Counted from the stretch's first letter, positions 26,554 through 35,563 are shown. The stretch is 64,000 bases of DNA from Mesorhizobium hawassense (GCF_003289945.1 NZ_QMBP01000017.1:1-64000); one strand, 5' to 3'. The notes: generated by a model not told the origin, from the letters alone. A program made the numbers and translations.

Positions 26554-26608
26554 CGAGCGTCACGCCGACGCTCGCTCTCATTCCGAGCACCGGTCTGGCC
26601 GGTGCTCG
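26554..26608. terminator. Double hairpin between rpmB and the YhhQ gene
   Basis: Two inverted repeats lie back to back: cgagcgtc/gacgctcg with a 5-base loop (26554-26574) and cgagcaccgg/ccggtgctcg with a 5-base loop (26584-26608). They follow the rpmB stop (26637). A T-run on the plus strand (26526-26532) lies too far away to be a normal minus-strand U-tract, so rho-independent termination is plausible but not canonical. Confidence 0.5.
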
Positions 26609-26636
26609 AGGCGGTCGTCCCCCGCCTGATAGCTGC

Positions 26637-26933
26637 TTAAGCGGCCGACTGCTCGGCAAGTCTTTTGGCGATCTGCTTCTTGAGCAGACGAGCGCGCTGC
26701 GACAGTTCCTTGACGTCGGCCTTGGCCAGGAAGGCGTCGAGGCCGCCACGGTGCTCGACCGAACGCAGCGCGTTGGCCGAAATGCGCAGGCGAACGTTCT
26801 GGTTCAGCGCTTCGGAAATCAGCGTCACATTGACCAGGTTCGGCAGGAAGCGACGCTTGGTCTTGTTGTTGGCGTGGCTCACATTGTTGCCGGTCTGAAC
26901 TGCCTTGGCAGTGAGTTCGCAGGTGCGGGACAT
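26637..26933 (-). CDS. rpmB: 50S ribosomal protein L28
   Basis: The 98-aa product is the alphaproteobacterial long form of L28: MSRTCELTAK start, NNVSHANNKTKRRF near 16-29, VTLISEALNQ and VRLRISANALR near 36-57, and a Lys/Arg-rich C-terminal helix. The zinc-binding CxxC pairs of some L28 proteins are absent, so this is the zinc-independent form. A promoter with consensus spacing lies about 100 bp upstream. Confidence 0.97.
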   Translation of the reverse strand: MSRTCELTAKAVQTGNNVSHANNKTKRRFLPNLVNVTLISEALNQNVRLRISANALRSVEHRGGLDAFLAKADVKELSQRARLLKKQIAKRLAEQSAA

Positions 26934-27028
26934 CTTGTCTAACCTTCAGTTTCTAAACCTGCCAAACCAGTCTGCCCGCGCCGGGCGGCGCGCGGTCTCG
27001 GTCAGGCGGCCTTTGGAAAAGTTGGCGT

Positions 27029-27057
27029 TCCATAGTGGCATTTCACCACTGCGTCAA
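27029..27057 (-). promoter_or_regulatory. Predicted sigma70-type promoter of rpmB
   Basis: Reading the minus strand, TTGACG (27052-27057) and TATGGA (27029-27034) are separated by exactly 17 bases, and the -35 is preceded by C as in the alphaproteobacterial CTTGAC consensus. Transcription would begin near 27022, giving a leader of about 90 nt before the rpmB ATG at 26933. Confidence 0.55.
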
Positions 27058-27191
27058 GCTCCGGCACGCCGCCAGTTGTCACGCATGCTTCACATAAAGG
27101 CCGGATTTTACACTATAAGCCCTTGGCGAAGGGATATGCCAGGCTGGAGCCTCCACGTTCCGGCCTAACCGCCAGGGATTCGCCAACCGCC

Positions 27192-27983
27192 ATGCTCCGT
27201 CCATCTCATGCACTTGCCAGCCTGCTTGCCCTTGCCGTGCCGGCAACAAGCTTCGCCGCGGCCTCGCCGCGGTCCTTCAAGGGCGAATACACGGTGTCGT
27301 ATCTCGGTCTGTCGATCGCCAGGGCGACCTTCTCCAGCCGCTACGAGGGCAACACCTACGCCATCAACGGCACCGTCTCCGCCGCCGGGCTCGGCAGGCT
27401 GTTCGACGACACGAAAGGCACGATTTCGTCGAAAGGCACCATTTCCGACACGAGGATGACGCCGCAGGTGTTCAGGGCCGACTATACGTCCGGCAAGAAA
27501 GCCTCGATGGTCGACATCCGCTTCAACAATGGCGCCGTCACCTCCACGCAAGTCATTCCCGCGCCGGGCACGCGTGATCCGAAGAGTTGGGTGCCGGTCG
27601 GTGACGCAGACCTGAAATCCGTGCTCGATCCGATGGCGGCGACCGTGATCCACGCCGACAGCCTGGACAAGGTCTGCGGACGCACGGTGAAGTTCTACGA
27701 CGGCGAAATGCGCGCCGACCTGAGCTTGACCTATGCCTCCAAGGGTTCGATCTCGGTGCCGGGCTACAAGGGCGACACGGTGACCTGCAAGATGGGCTTC
27801 GAGCCTGTGGCGGGCTACCGCAAGGGCCGCAAGGCGCTGAACTACCTCAAGAACAAGAGCCGCATGCTGGTGACGTTTGCACCGGTCGGCCAATCCGGCG
27901 TATATGCGCCGATCCGTGCCACGGTCGGGACCCAGATCGGTCCCCTGACCATCAGCGCCGGACGATTTGAAGCGGTGAATTAA
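27192..27983 (+). CDS. DUF3108 domain protein, exported
   Basis: The 263-aa protein has a signal peptide (hydrophobic residues 8-19, likely cleaved after SFAAA) and a DUF3108 domain with YTVSYLGLSIARATF near 33, KGTISSKGTISDTR, VIHADSLDKVCGRTVKFYDG near 155 and YRKGRKALNYLKNKSR near 215. The family is periplasmic and of unknown function. ATG 27192 gives the clean signal sequence; the upstream frame to 27123 is ignored. TATAAG at 27114-27119 is a possible -10 but its -35 is unclear. A family A repeat follows 9 bp after the stop. Confidence 0.87.
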   Translation: MLRPSHALASLLALAVPATSFAAASPRSFKGEYTVSYLGLSIARATFSSRYEGNTYAINGTVSAAGLGRLFDDTKGTISSKGTISDTRMTPQVFRADYTSGKKASMVDIRFNNGAVTSTQVIPAPGTRDPKSWVPVGDADLKSVLDPMAATVIHADSLDKVCGRTVKFYDGEMRADLSLTYASKGSISVPGYKGDTVTCKMGFEPVAGYRKGRKALNYLKNKSRMLVTFAPVGQSGVYAPIRATVGTQIGPLTISAGRFEAVN

Positions 27984-27992
27984 GTCAGTTTC

Positions 27993-28060
27993 ACGCAATT
28001 CCGGAAAGCTGCGGCTGGTCGCCGAGCCTAACCGCTGGGCTACTTTTCCTGGAATTGCTC
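27993..28060. repeat. Palindromic repeat, family A copy 2 (long-loop class)
   Basis: Arms gcaattccgg (27995-28004) and cctggaattgc (28048-28058) enclose an inner hairpin with cgg...ccg and the shared gcctaaccgc tail. It lies between the DUF3108 gene and the EamA gene. Confidence 0.82.
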
Positions 28061-28092
28061 GAGGCGCCACGGCGCCCCGCCGGGGGGAATGG

Positions 28093-28980
28093 ATGGGGCG
28101 CGCAACACTGATCGGGTTTTCGGCGGTCGCCATGTGGGCGCTGCTGGCGTTGCTCACCGACGCCTCGGGCCAGGTGCCGCCGTTCCTGTTGTCGGCCATC
28201 ACCTTCGCCATCGGCACTTGTATCGGCCTTGCGGCGCGACTGGCGATGCCGGCACCGGACAGGAGCCAGAAGATCCCGCCGCAGGTCTGGGTGATCGGCA
28301 TAGCCGGGCTGTTCGGCTACCATTTCTTCTACTTCACGGCGCTGCGCAACGCGCCGGCGGTCGAGGCGAGCCTGATCGCCTATCTGTGGCCGCTGCTGAT
28401 CGTGCTCGGCTCGGCGCTGATGCCCGGCGAGCGGCTGGCCTGGAACCATGTCGCCGGCGCGTTGCTCGGCCTTGCCGGCACCTTCCTGATCGTCACCAAG
28501 GGCGGCGGGTTGGCTTTCGATGCGCGCTATGCCTTCGGCTATGCGATGGCAGCAGTCTGCGCGCTTTTGTGGTCGGCCTATTCGCTCTTGTCGCGACGCT
28601 TTCCATCGGTGCCGACCTCGATCGTAACTTGGTTCTGCGCGGCGACGTCAGTGCTTTCGCTGGTCTGCCACCTGCTGCTCGAGAAGACGGTGCTGCCGGA
28701 CGGTCCCGGACAATGGCTCGCCGTCATCGGGCTCGGCCTGATGCCGGTGGGCGCGGCCTTCTATGCCTGGGACATCGGCGTCAAGCGCGGCAACATCCAG
28801 GTGCTGGGCGCGGCGAGCTATGCCGCGCCGCTTCTGTCGACGCTGGTGCTGATCGCCGCCGGCGTCGCCGAGCCGTCGTTGCGTATTCTCGCCGCCTGCG
28901 TGCTCATCACCGGCGGTGCGGCACTCGCGGCGAAGTCGCTGCTGATGCGCAGGCCGGTGGCCAAAGAGGTGAACGCATGA
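28093..28980 (+). CDS. EamA/DMT-family exporter (YddG-like)
   Basis: The 295-aa inner-membrane protein has ten hydrophobic helices in two EamA halves, with the conserved ASLIAYLWPLLIVL segment near 95 and AASYAAPLLSTLVL near 240. The overall pattern resembles YddG aromatic amino acid exporters; the substrate is not certain. ATG 28093 has a GGGGGGA stretch immediately upstream. Its TGA overlaps the ATG of the next gene (ATGA at 28977-28980). Confidence 0.86.
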   Translation: MGRATLIGFSAVAMWALLALLTDASGQVPPFLLSAITFAIGTCIGLAARLAMPAPDRSQKIPPQVWVIGIAGLFGYHFFYFTALRNAPAVEASLIAYLWPLLIVLGSALMPGERLAWNHVAGALLGLAGTFLIVTKGGGLAFDARYAFGYAMAAVCALLWSAYSLLSRRFPSVPTSIVTWFCAATSVLSLVCHLLLEKTVLPDGPGQWLAVIGLGLMPVGAAFYAWDIGVKRGNIQVLGAASYAAPLLSTLVLIAAGVAEPSLRILAACVLITGGAALAAKSLLMRRPVAKEVNA

Positions 28981-29648
28981 TGCCGTTCCCGGGCGGCATC
29001 GAGGCCAACGCCAACGCGACGCTCGTGTTTTCGTTCGTCGCGGCTGTGATCTACGCCTTGGCGCTCGACATGCCGCCGAAATGGACGCGGACGGCGGCAA
29101 AGACGGCGGCCGTCGCCATTCTGGCCGTGCTTGCCGCGATGCAGGGTGGTCCGCTGCTGCTTGTCACGGCGCTGGGCTTGAGCACCGTCGGCGACGCCTT
29201 TTTGTCGCGCGACGGAGAAAAGGCTTTTCTCGGCGGGCTGGCGAGCTTTCTCGCCGCCCACATCGCCTATGTCGCGCTGTTCGTACAGGCAGGCGGCGGG
29301 CTCGGCCTGTTGCGCGCCGATGCCTGGCGGGGCACCATCGCTTTGGCCATGGCCGCGTTCAGCATCGTCATGCTTGCCGCGCTCTGGCGCCGCGTCGGAC
29401 CGCAACTGCGCATCCCGATCGCCGTCTATGTCGCGGCGATCTTGGCGATGGGCATTTCGGCCCTTACGACCAACGCTCCCTTGGTGATTACCGGCGCGGT
29501 GTTGTTCATCGCCTCCGACGGGCTGCTGGCCGCCGAGCGCTTCCTGCTCGCGGCGATCTCGCCGCATCGCGTGTGGATGCGCTACGCCGTCTGGGTGCTT
29601 TACTACGCCGCCCAGCTGGCGATCACGCTGGGCTTCTTGTTGAGCTAG
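28977..29648 (+). CDS. YhhN family membrane protein (lysoplasmalogenase-like)
   Basis: The 223-aa protein has about eight hydrophobic helices and the YhhN/TMEM86 core LGLSTVGDAFLS near 63 with conserved acidic residues, and FIASDGLLAAERF near 183. Eukaryotic and Legionella members hydrolyse lysoplasmalogens; in bacteria lacking plasmalogens the role is unknown. It starts with ATGATG, overlapping the transporter gene by four bases, so the two are translationally coupled. Confidence 0.87.
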   Translation: MMPFPGGIEANANATLVFSFVAAVIYALALDMPPKWTRTAAKTAAVAILAVLAAMQGGPLLLVTALGLSTVGDAFLSRDGEKAFLGGLASFLAAHIAYVALFVQAGGGLGLLRADAWRGTIALAMAAFSIVMLAALWRRVGPQLRIPIAVYVAAILAMGISALTTNAPLVITGAVLFIASDGLLAAERFLLAAISPHRVWMRYAVWVLYYAAQLAITLGFLLS

Positions 29649-29661
29649 GCCTTTTGAGTGC

Positions 29662-29704
29662 CATGATCTTCCCCAAAAACCGGCGGCCACTTTTTGGGAT
29701 CATG
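29662..29704. repeat. Palindromic repeat, family B copy 2
   Basis: Arms catgatc/gatcatg with inner cccaaaaa/tttttggg lie between convergent genes, 13 bp after the YhhN stop. The right arm supplies the TGA (29700-29702) of the minus-strand cupin gene. Confidence 0.87.
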
Positions 29705-30137
29705 CTTTCGGCTGCCAGCCCGGCTCGGCCAGCTCGAAGGCGGCGAAATCGAAGCCCGGCGCCACCGTGCAGCCGACCAGCGTCCATTCGCCGAGGCTGC
29801 GCGCCGACTGCCACCAGCCGGCCGGCACGACGATCTGCGGCCGCTCACCCGCGGCAAGGGCTGTGCCCAGCACCTGTTCGATGACGCTGCCTGAACCGTT
29901 CTCATGCATCGACAGCGCCAGCGGCGCGCCGGCATGGAAGTGCCAGACCTCGGCCGCGTCCTTTACCCGATGCCAGGCCGATAGCTGGCCCTGCTCGAGC
30001 AGGAAGTAGATCGCGGTCGAATGACCGCGCGGGCCGCCGACGGCGTCGCGAAACGTCTCGGCATACCAGCCGCCCTCGGGATGCGGTTCGAGGGCTAGCG
30101 TTGCGATGATCTCGGCGGCGCTGGTGGTCATTCGCAT
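29700..30137 (-). CDS. Cupin, DUF985 family
   Basis: This 145-aa protein opens with a PHPEGGWYAET motif, then SAWHRVKDAAEVWHFHAG near 53-70 with three His residues forming a cupin metal site, and WWQSARSLGEWTLVGCTVAPGF near 108-129. DUF985 proteins are small beta-barrels; their catalytic role is unknown. The final Lys-Ala and TGA lie within a family B palindrome. gloB ends 60 bp upstream on the same strand. Confidence 0.9.
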   Translation of the reverse strand: MRMTTSAAEIIATLALEPHPEGGWYAETFRDAVGGPRGHSTAIYFLLEQGQLSAWHRVKDAAEVWHFHAGAPLALSMHENGSGSVIEQVLGTALAAGERPQIVVPAGWWQSARSLGEWTLVGCTVAPGFDFAAFELAEPGWQPKA

Positions 30138-30147
30138 TCTTGGTCTA

Positions 30148-30198
30148 GATGCATGTCGTTATCCCAAAACCGCTGCACACTTTTGGGCGACATGCATC
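30148..30198. repeat. Palindromic repeat, family B copy 3
   Basis: Arms gatgcatgtcg/cgacatgcatc (30148-30158 and 30188-30198) with inner cccaaaa/ttttggg. The right edge overlaps the TGA of gloB (30197-30199). The arm sequence differs from copies 1-2 but the inner stem and loop are conserved. Confidence 0.87.
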
Positions 30199-30964
30199 AG
30201 AAATTATCCTTGCGCTTGCGGATCTCGGCGAACACCTCGGCGTCCGAGGCCTTCTCCATGCCGAGATGCTTACGGATCGCCGGATCGTGCCAGCGCAGGA
30301 ACGGGTTGGTCGACAGTTCCTCACCGATGGTCGTCGGCAGCGTCGGCTTGTTGTCGGCGCGCAGCGCCTCGATCCTTGCCGCGCGCTGCTTCAGCGCCGG
30401 GTTGCTCGGATCGACCGTCACCGCAAATCGGGCATTGGCCAAAGTGTATTCGTGGCCGCAATAAATGGCGGTTTCCGCCGGCAGCGCCGCCAGCTTCTTC
30501 AGCGAGTCATACATCACCGGCGGCTTGCATTCGAACAGGCGGCCACAGCCCAGCGCAAACAGCGTGTCGGCGGTGAAGGCCACCTTCGAGGCCGGCAGAT
30601 GGTAGGAGACGTGGCCGGCAGTATGGCCGGGCGTCTCGATGACCTCGATCCGCTCCTCGCCAAGGCGCACGACCGAGCCTTGGCTCACCGTCTCGTCGAT
30701 GCCGGGGATTTTTGCCTTCTCGGCCTCCGGGCCCACGATGCGCAGCTTGAAGCGTTCCTTCAGCGCCAGATTGGCTTCGACATGATCGGCATGATGATGC
30801 GTGGTGAGGATCAATGTCGGCGCCCAGCCGGTGCGTTTGATCGCCGCCAGGATCGGCGCCTCTTCCGGCGCGTCGATGATCGCGGTCCGCCCGCTTCCGG
30901 GATCGTGAACCAGCACGCCGAAATTGTCGGTGCGGCACATGAACTGCTCGATTTCGACGGGCAC
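30197..30964 (-). CDS. gloB: Hydroxyacylglutathione hydrolase (glyoxalase II, GTG start)
   Basis: This 255-aa di-metal metallo-beta-lactamase-fold enzyme hydrolyses S-lactoylglutathione to lactate and glutathione. Diagnostic motifs are THHHADH near 54-60, GHTAGH near 112-117, DTLFALGCGRLFE near 132 and CGHEYT near 169, and the C-terminal RTDNF-type glutathione-binding domain is present. I place the start at GTG 30964 (VPVEIEQF), preceded by AGAGGAG at good spacing and giving the canonical length; the frame stays open to 31039. It is divergent from the methyltransferase gene. Confidence 0.95.
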   Translation of the reverse strand: MPVEIEQFMCRTDNFGVLVHDPGSGRTAIIDAPEEAPILAAIKRTGWAPTLILTTHHHADHVEANLALKERFKLRIVGPEAEKAKIPGIDETVSQGSVVRLGEERIEVIETPGHTAGHVSYHLPASKVAFTADTLFALGCGRLFECKPPVMYDSLKKLAALPAETAIYCGHEYTLANARFAVTVDPSNPALKQRAARIEALRADNKPTLPTTIGEELSTNPFLRWHDPAIRKHLGMEKASDAEVFAEIRKRKDNF

Positions 30965-31062
30965 GACATATCTCCTCTGGTCGCCGCAGACATAGGGCGG
31001 CGAGTCGCCGATGTCATCCGCGTTTATTGAACTTGGCATTTATCGCGGCTACCGTCCCGCGC

Positions 31063-31824
31063 ATGCATTCGGATATCGTCGATCTGCGCTCCTTCTACTC
31101 GACCACGCTCGGGCATCTGGCCGAGCGTTCGATCACCATGGCGCTGTCGTCCATATGGGCAACCGTGCCCAACGAGCGGCTGGTCGGCCTCGGCTACACG
31201 CTGCCATGGCTGGAACGCTTCGGCACGGATGCCGAGCGCGTCTTCGCCTTCATGCCGGCAACGCAAGGTGCGGTGGTGTGGCCGGCGTCGGGGCCGACGG
31301 CGACGGCTCTGGTCTTCGACGAGGAACTGCCGCTGGTCGATTCCTGCATCGACCGCGTGCTCCTGGTGCATTCGCTCGAACATGCCGAAAACCCGCGCGA
31401 GACGCTGAACGAGATCTGGCGCGTGCTGTCGCCGGCGGGGCGGGTCGTCATCGTCGTGCCCAACCGGCGTGGCGTCTGGGCGCGGTTCGAGCATACGCCC
31501 TTCGGCAACGGTAGGCCGTTCTCTCGCGGCCAGCTTACCGAGCTGCTTCGCGAAGCGAATTTCACCCCGGCGACATGGAGCGACGCGCTGTTCTTCCCGC
31601 CGTCGCCGCGACGTTTCATGATGCGGTTCCACAATGTGCTGGAGCGGGCCGGCCGGCGGTTCTGGCCGATCTTTTCCGGCGTCATCGTCGTCGAGGCGCA
31701 GAAGCGGCTCTACCAGGGCGTGCCGGTTGCGCAGCGCACCTCGCGCCGCGTCTTCGTGCCGGTCTTCTCGCCGCAGGGCGCGACGCGGCTTGGCCGGCGG
31801 TCGACGCCGCGCCCGGCCAAGTGA
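31063..31824 (+). CDS. Class I SAM-dependent methyltransferase
   Basis: The 253-aa protein has a Rossmann-like methyltransferase core: GYTLPWL (degenerate motif I region), SIDRVLLVHSLEHAENPRETL near 107-127 with the acidic/His motif typical of UbiE-like enzymes, and AGRVVIVVPNRRG near 138. Substrate unknown. It is divergent from gloB by about 100 bp, a pair seen in other rhizobia by gene-order memory only. ATG 31063 is chosen because the only upstream start in frame is TTG at 31027. Confidence 0.83.
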   Translation: MHSDIVDLRSFYSTTLGHLAERSITMALSSIWATVPNERLVGLGYTLPWLERFGTDAERVFAFMPATQGAVVWPASGPTATALVFDEELPLVDSCIDRVLLVHSLEHAENPRETLNEIWRVLSPAGRVVIVVPNRRGVWARFEHTPFGNGRPFSRGQLTELLREANFTPATWSDALFFPPSPRRFMMRFHNVLERAGRRFWPIFSGVIVVEAQKRLYQGVPVAQRTSRRVFVPVFSPQGATRLGRRSTPRPAK

Positions 31825-31936
31825 CGCGTTCGTGATCGCGGCCGCGCCTTGCATCGCGCAGCGATCGTCACCCTATCTGGGGCATGCCCGCTCAGCGCGG
31901 TGCTCATGACCGCCGCGCAAATCAGGAATATCCTCT

Positions 31937-33766
31937 ATGGACGACCAGACCGATAAAAAGCCGGCCCCGCAAAAGGCTGCTGTCTCGGTCGAGGCAAGCA
32001 GCCTCGCCGACCAGGTGGCGACGATCAGGCATGGGCTGAGATCCTCGCCGGTGCGCCGGCAGCTTGCCTGGGTCTCGATCGGCATCGTGGCGGTCATTAT
32101 CGCAACCTCGATCGGGCAGGTTCTGCTCAACCGCTGGAACCAGCCTTTCTACGATGCCCTGGCGCGGCGCGACATGGCGGACTTCCTGCACCAGCTTCTC
32201 GTCTTCGCGATGATCGCCGGCGGCCTTCTGGTGCTCAATATCGGCCAGACCTGGCTCAACCAGATGATCCGTTTGCGGTTGCGCGAGGCGCTGACGCTGG
32301 ACCTGATCGATCAATGGATGCGTCCGGCGCGAGCCTTTCGGCTGGCCAATGCCGGCGCCATCGGCGTCAATCCCGACCAGCGCATGCAGCAGGATGCCGC
32401 TCACTTGTCGGACCTGTCGACGGATCTCGGCGTCGGCCTGCTGCAGTCCTTCATCCTGCTCGTCTCCTTCATCGGCGTGCTGTGGGAATTGTCCTCAGGC
32501 TTCGTGTTCCACATCGGCGGCTATTCATTGGCGATACCCGGCTACATGGTGTGGGCCGCGTTCCTCTATGCCGGCATAGCTTCGTGGCTGAGCTGGCTGG
32601 TCGGGCGCCCGCTGATCAGCCTCAACAGCGAGCGCTACACTCGCGAAGCGGAGCTGCGCTCCTCGATGGTGCGGGTCAACGAGAATGTCGACGCCATAGC
32701 GCTCTACCACGGCGAGCCCGACGCCAGGCGGCGGCTCGAACTCGATCTCGGCACGGTGCTGGGCGCCATGCGGCGCATCTTTACGGCGCAGATCAACCTG
32801 TCCTGGGTGACCGATACCTATGGCTGGATCACCGTCGTGGCGCCCATCCTGGTGGCCTCGCCGGTTTATTTCTCTGGAGACATCAGCTTTGGCGGGCTGA
32901 TGATGGCGGTCGGCGCCTTCAACCAGGTGCATTCGTCGCTGCGCTGGTTCATCAACAACATCGGCAGCATCGCAGACTGGCGCGCGACGCTGATGCGCGT
33001 GGCGGACTTCCGCATCGCGCTCACCGAAACCGATGCGCTGCATGACACGGAAAAACGCATCCAGTTCGGCGAAAACGCCAATGGCCGCCTGACCTTCGAC
33101 AAGCTTCAGGTGTCCTCGCCGGAAGGCTGCGCCAAGCTTGCCGAGACGGAGGTCGAAATCCATTCCGGCGAGCGTGTCATGATCACCGGCGAGCCGGGCG
33201 CCGGCAAGACGTTGTTCTTCCGAGCCATTGCCGGCCTGTGGCCATGGGGGAGCGGCAGGATCGGGCTGCCGGCCGGCGAGACCCCCATCTTCGTGCCGCG
33301 CGTGCCGTATTTCCCGGCCGGCACGCTGCGCGAGGTTCTCGATCATCCGAACGGCGAGGCACCGGCCAGCGATGCCGAGATTGCGGCGGTGCTTGCCGAG
33401 GTCGGCCTCGATCGGCTGTCGGCCGATCTCGACGATCCCAGGCGATGGGAGCGCGAGCTGAGCGATGACGAACAACGGGCACTGGCCTTCGCCAGGCTCG
33501 CCTTGCGCAGGCCGAAATGGGTGATCATCGACGAAGCCCTTGACGCGTTCGACGGCCCGTCGCTGCGGCGGGTGCTGGCGATGATGGAAAAGCGCCTGCC
33601 GGAGACCGCCATCCTCAACATCGGACGCGGCTTGCACAACGTTCAGTTCTTCCCGCGCGCGCTGAGCATCGTGAAGGATACCGGCGCGCCTGCGTTGAAG
33701 CCGGCCCGTGTCCGGGCCGGAGCGATCGAGCCGCCACCCGCCACAGCCCGCCGAAAAAAGAAATAG
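31937..33766 (+). CDS. ABC transporter, SbmA/BacA-like membrane domain fused to ATP-binding domain
   Basis: The 609-aa fusion has an N-terminal ABC_membrane_2 domain (about 45-340) with LNRWNQPFYDALARRD and NPDQRMQQDAAHL motifs typical of BacA-related transporters, and a C-terminal nucleotide-binding domain (about 380-580): Walker A GEPGAGKT, a degenerate signature ELSDDEQRALAFARL, and Walker B KWVIIDEALDAFD. Such ABCD-type proteins move very-long-chain lipid intermediates or peptides; true BacA/SbmA lacks the ATPase domain. The tail is Pro/Arg/Lys-rich. Relevance to symbiosis is speculative. A DUF1194 gene follows by 53 bp. Confidence 0.88.
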   Translation: MDDQTDKKPAPQKAAVSVEASSLADQVATIRHGLRSSPVRRQLAWVSIGIVAVIIATSIGQVLLNRWNQPFYDALARRDMADFLHQLLVFAMIAGGLLVLNIGQTWLNQMIRLRLREALTLDLIDQWMRPARAFRLANAGAIGVNPDQRMQQDAAHLSDLSTDLGVGLLQSFILLVSFIGVLWELSSGFVFHIGGYSLAIPGYMVWAAFLYAGIASWLSWLVGRPLISLNSERYTREAELRSSMVRVNENVDAIALYHGEPDARRRLELDLGTVLGAMRRIFTAQINLSWVTDTYGWITVVAPILVASPVYFSGDISFGGLMMAVGAFNQVHSSLRWFINNIGSIADWRATLMRVADFRIALTETDALHDTEKRIQFGENANGRLTFDKLQVSSPEGCAKLAETEVEIHSGERVMITGEPGAGKTLFFRAIAGLWPWGSGRIGLPAGETPIFVPRVPYFPAGTLREVLDHPNGEAPASDAEIAAVLAEVGLDRLSADLDDPRRWERELSDDEQRALAFARLALRRPKWVIIDEALDAFDGPSLRRVLAMMEKRLPETAILNIGRGLHNVQFFPRALSIVKDTGAPALKPARVRAGAIEPPPATARRKKK

Positions 33767-33819
33767 CTTTATTTCCGCCGCGATCGCCGGGAAGATTCGC
33801 CTGGTCGTTCGAGGCTGCC

Positions 33820-34620
33820 ATGCTTGCGATGTTCGGCCTGCTTGCCTGCCTTGCCTGCGCCGAGGCGGCGCCGCTGCCCCTGCCGGGCGACGGCGCGCCG
33901 GTGGATGTCGAACTCGTGCTTGCCGTCGACATCTCGCAGTCGATGGATGAGGACGAGTTCGCCCTGCAGCGCGCCGGCTATGTCGAAGCTCTGCGCCATC
34001 CCGCCTTCATCGACGCCGTGCGCTCAGGTCGAAACGGCCGCATCGCGCTCGCCTATTTCGAATGGGCGGGCGTGGTGCGCGACGACGGGGTCATTGCCTG
34101 GCGGATCATCGATGGCCAAGATAGCGCCAACGCTTTTGCCGATATGATCGCCGCGCGGCCGTTCCGCAGCTTCCGCGGCACCTCGATTTCAGGCGCGCTC
34201 GGCTTCGGCGCCGCACTTCTGGAGAGAACCGGCTTCTCGGCGCCGCGCCGCGTCATCGACATATCGGGCGACGGGCCTAACAATATCGGGCCGCCCGTCG
34301 CCGCGATTCGCGATGCCGTCGTCGCCAAGGGTATCGTCATCAACGGTCTGCCGATACTCATCAGCCCGTCGCCGAGCGTCAGCCGTCTCGACCGCTACTA
34401 CGCCGACTGCGTGACCGGAGGGGCCGGATCCTTCGTGCTGCCGATCTACGCGGCGTCCGAATTCTCGACCGCCATCCGCCGCAAGCTGATCCAGGAGGTG
34501 AGCGGCCTCACCGACGAGAGATCGGTGCGCGTCGAGGATGCGGCGCGGGTCGATTGTCTGCTGGGCGAGCGCCTTCGGCAGCGGTTTTCAGATCCGTATT
34601 TTCCGGAACTCGACAGATAG
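33820..34620 (+). CDS. DUF1194 protein, exported von Willebrand A-like
   Basis: The 266-aa protein has a short signal peptide (residues 1-16, ending AEAAP) and a vWA-like domain with a MIDAS-type DISQSMD near 37-43, FRGTSISGAL near 120 and DISGDGPNN near 147. DUF1194 proteins are periplasmic or secreted and of unknown function; metal-dependent ligand binding is inferred from MIDAS. GAGG lies at good spacing before ATG 33820. It may be cotranscribed with the ABC transporter upstream and converges on a glycosyltransferase gene. Confidence 0.87.
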   Translation: MLAMFGLLACLACAEAAPLPLPGDGAPVDVELVLAVDISQSMDEDEFALQRAGYVEALRHPAFIDAVRSGRNGRIALAYFEWAGVVRDDGVIAWRIIDGQDSANAFADMIAARPFRSFRGTSISGALGFGAALLERTGFSAPRRVIDISGDGPNNIGPPVAAIRDAVVAKGIVINGLPILISPSPSVSRLDRYYADCVTGGAGSFVLPIYAASEFSTAIRRKLIQEVSGLTDERSVRVEDAARVDCLLGERLRQRFSDPYFPELDR

Positions 34621-34633
34621 GTCTTGCGGCTTC

Positions 34634-35563
34634 TCAGACAGCCCGGGCGCCGTATTTGGCGCGGAACTCGTCATAGCAGTCGCGGCGCCAGCGCCGGCCG
34701 ACGACGTAACCGCGCAGCAATTGCGGCAGCGAATAGCCGAGCGCCTTGGACGAGCGATTGGCGTGATAGCCGGAAAAGGCCTGCTGCAGCCGGCCCTTCA
34801 GGGTGTCGGCGATGATCTGGCGGGCGATCATGTAGGGCGGAACGTCGGGATAGCGGTCGGCGATGTAGGGGTGCTTGTCGATCAGATTGGCATAGGCCGC
34901 GACATAACCATCGCGGCGGCCGGAGATCGAATTCTCCGAATTGTACTTCTTCCAGTCGATGTCTTCGGACAGTTGGGCGCCGCCGCGGCGGGCGAAGCGC
35001 AGCAGAAGCTCGCGATCCTGCATGCGCGTGATGTCGCTGTCATAGCCGCCGATCGCGAGCAGCGACTCGTGCCGTGCGGTGATCGCCGAGCCGGCAATGA
35101 AGATGGTCTGCGAGACCAGGGCGCGCTGCAGCGTGCTTTTGTCGAGAAAGGCCTCGCGGTTGATGCATTTGGTGCTGCGGCTGCCCTTAAGCGACAGGAA
35201 GGAGCTGATGAGGACTTCGAGCGAGGGATTCTGATCGAAGCGCGCCAGCGTCCGCTCCAGCCGGTCGGGCAGATAGACGTCGTCCGAATCGAGGAAGGTC
35301 ACCACCGGCGCCCGCGCGCGCTCGATGCCCGCATTGCGCGCCGCATTGGCGCCGCGCCATTTGGCGCCGACATAGATCAGCCTCGGGTCACGGATTTCGG
35401 CCAGCGCGGCGGCGGTCCCGTCCGTCGAACCGTCGTCGACCACGATGTGCTCGAAGTGGGTAAGCGTTTGCGCCAGGACACTTTCCACCGCGCGTACGAC
35501 CTGACTGCGCCGATTGTGCGTCGGCGTGATCACCGTAATCAGCGGAACGTCTTCGCTCGACAT
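34634..35563 (-). CDS. Family 2 glycosyltransferase
   Basis: The 309-aa GT-A protein begins with ITVITPTHNRRSQVVRAVES, has the nucleotide-sugar site HIVVDDGSTDGT near 40-50, and the DxD-type metal motif FLDSDDVYLPDR near 90-101, with a MQDRELLLRFARRGG acceptor-domain segment near 190. No membrane helix is present. The acceptor is unknown; a surface polysaccharide or lipid role is common. No polysaccharide genes adjoin it except another family 2 enzyme 1.1 kb away. Confidence 0.9.
   Translation of the reverse strand: MSSEDVPLITVITPTHNRRSQVVRAVESVLAQTLTHFEHIVVDDGSTDGTAAALAEIRDPRLIYVGAKWRGANAARNAGIERARAPVVTFLDSDDVYLPDRLERTLARFDQNPSLEVLISSFLSLKGSRSTKCINREAFLDKSTLQRALVSQTIFIAGSAITARHESLLAIGGYDSDITRMQDRELLLRFARRGGAQLSEDIDWKKYNSENSISGRRDGYVAAYANLIDKHPYIADRYPDVPPYMIARQIIADTLKGRLQQAFSGYHANRSSKALGYSLPQLLRGYVVGRRWRRDCYDEFRAKYGARAV

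Noticed and set aside
28089..28976. Fused 519-aa product spanning EamA and YhhN genes
   Set aside because: The first half is a shadow frame of the transporter; YhhN starts at 28977 with an ATGA overlap.
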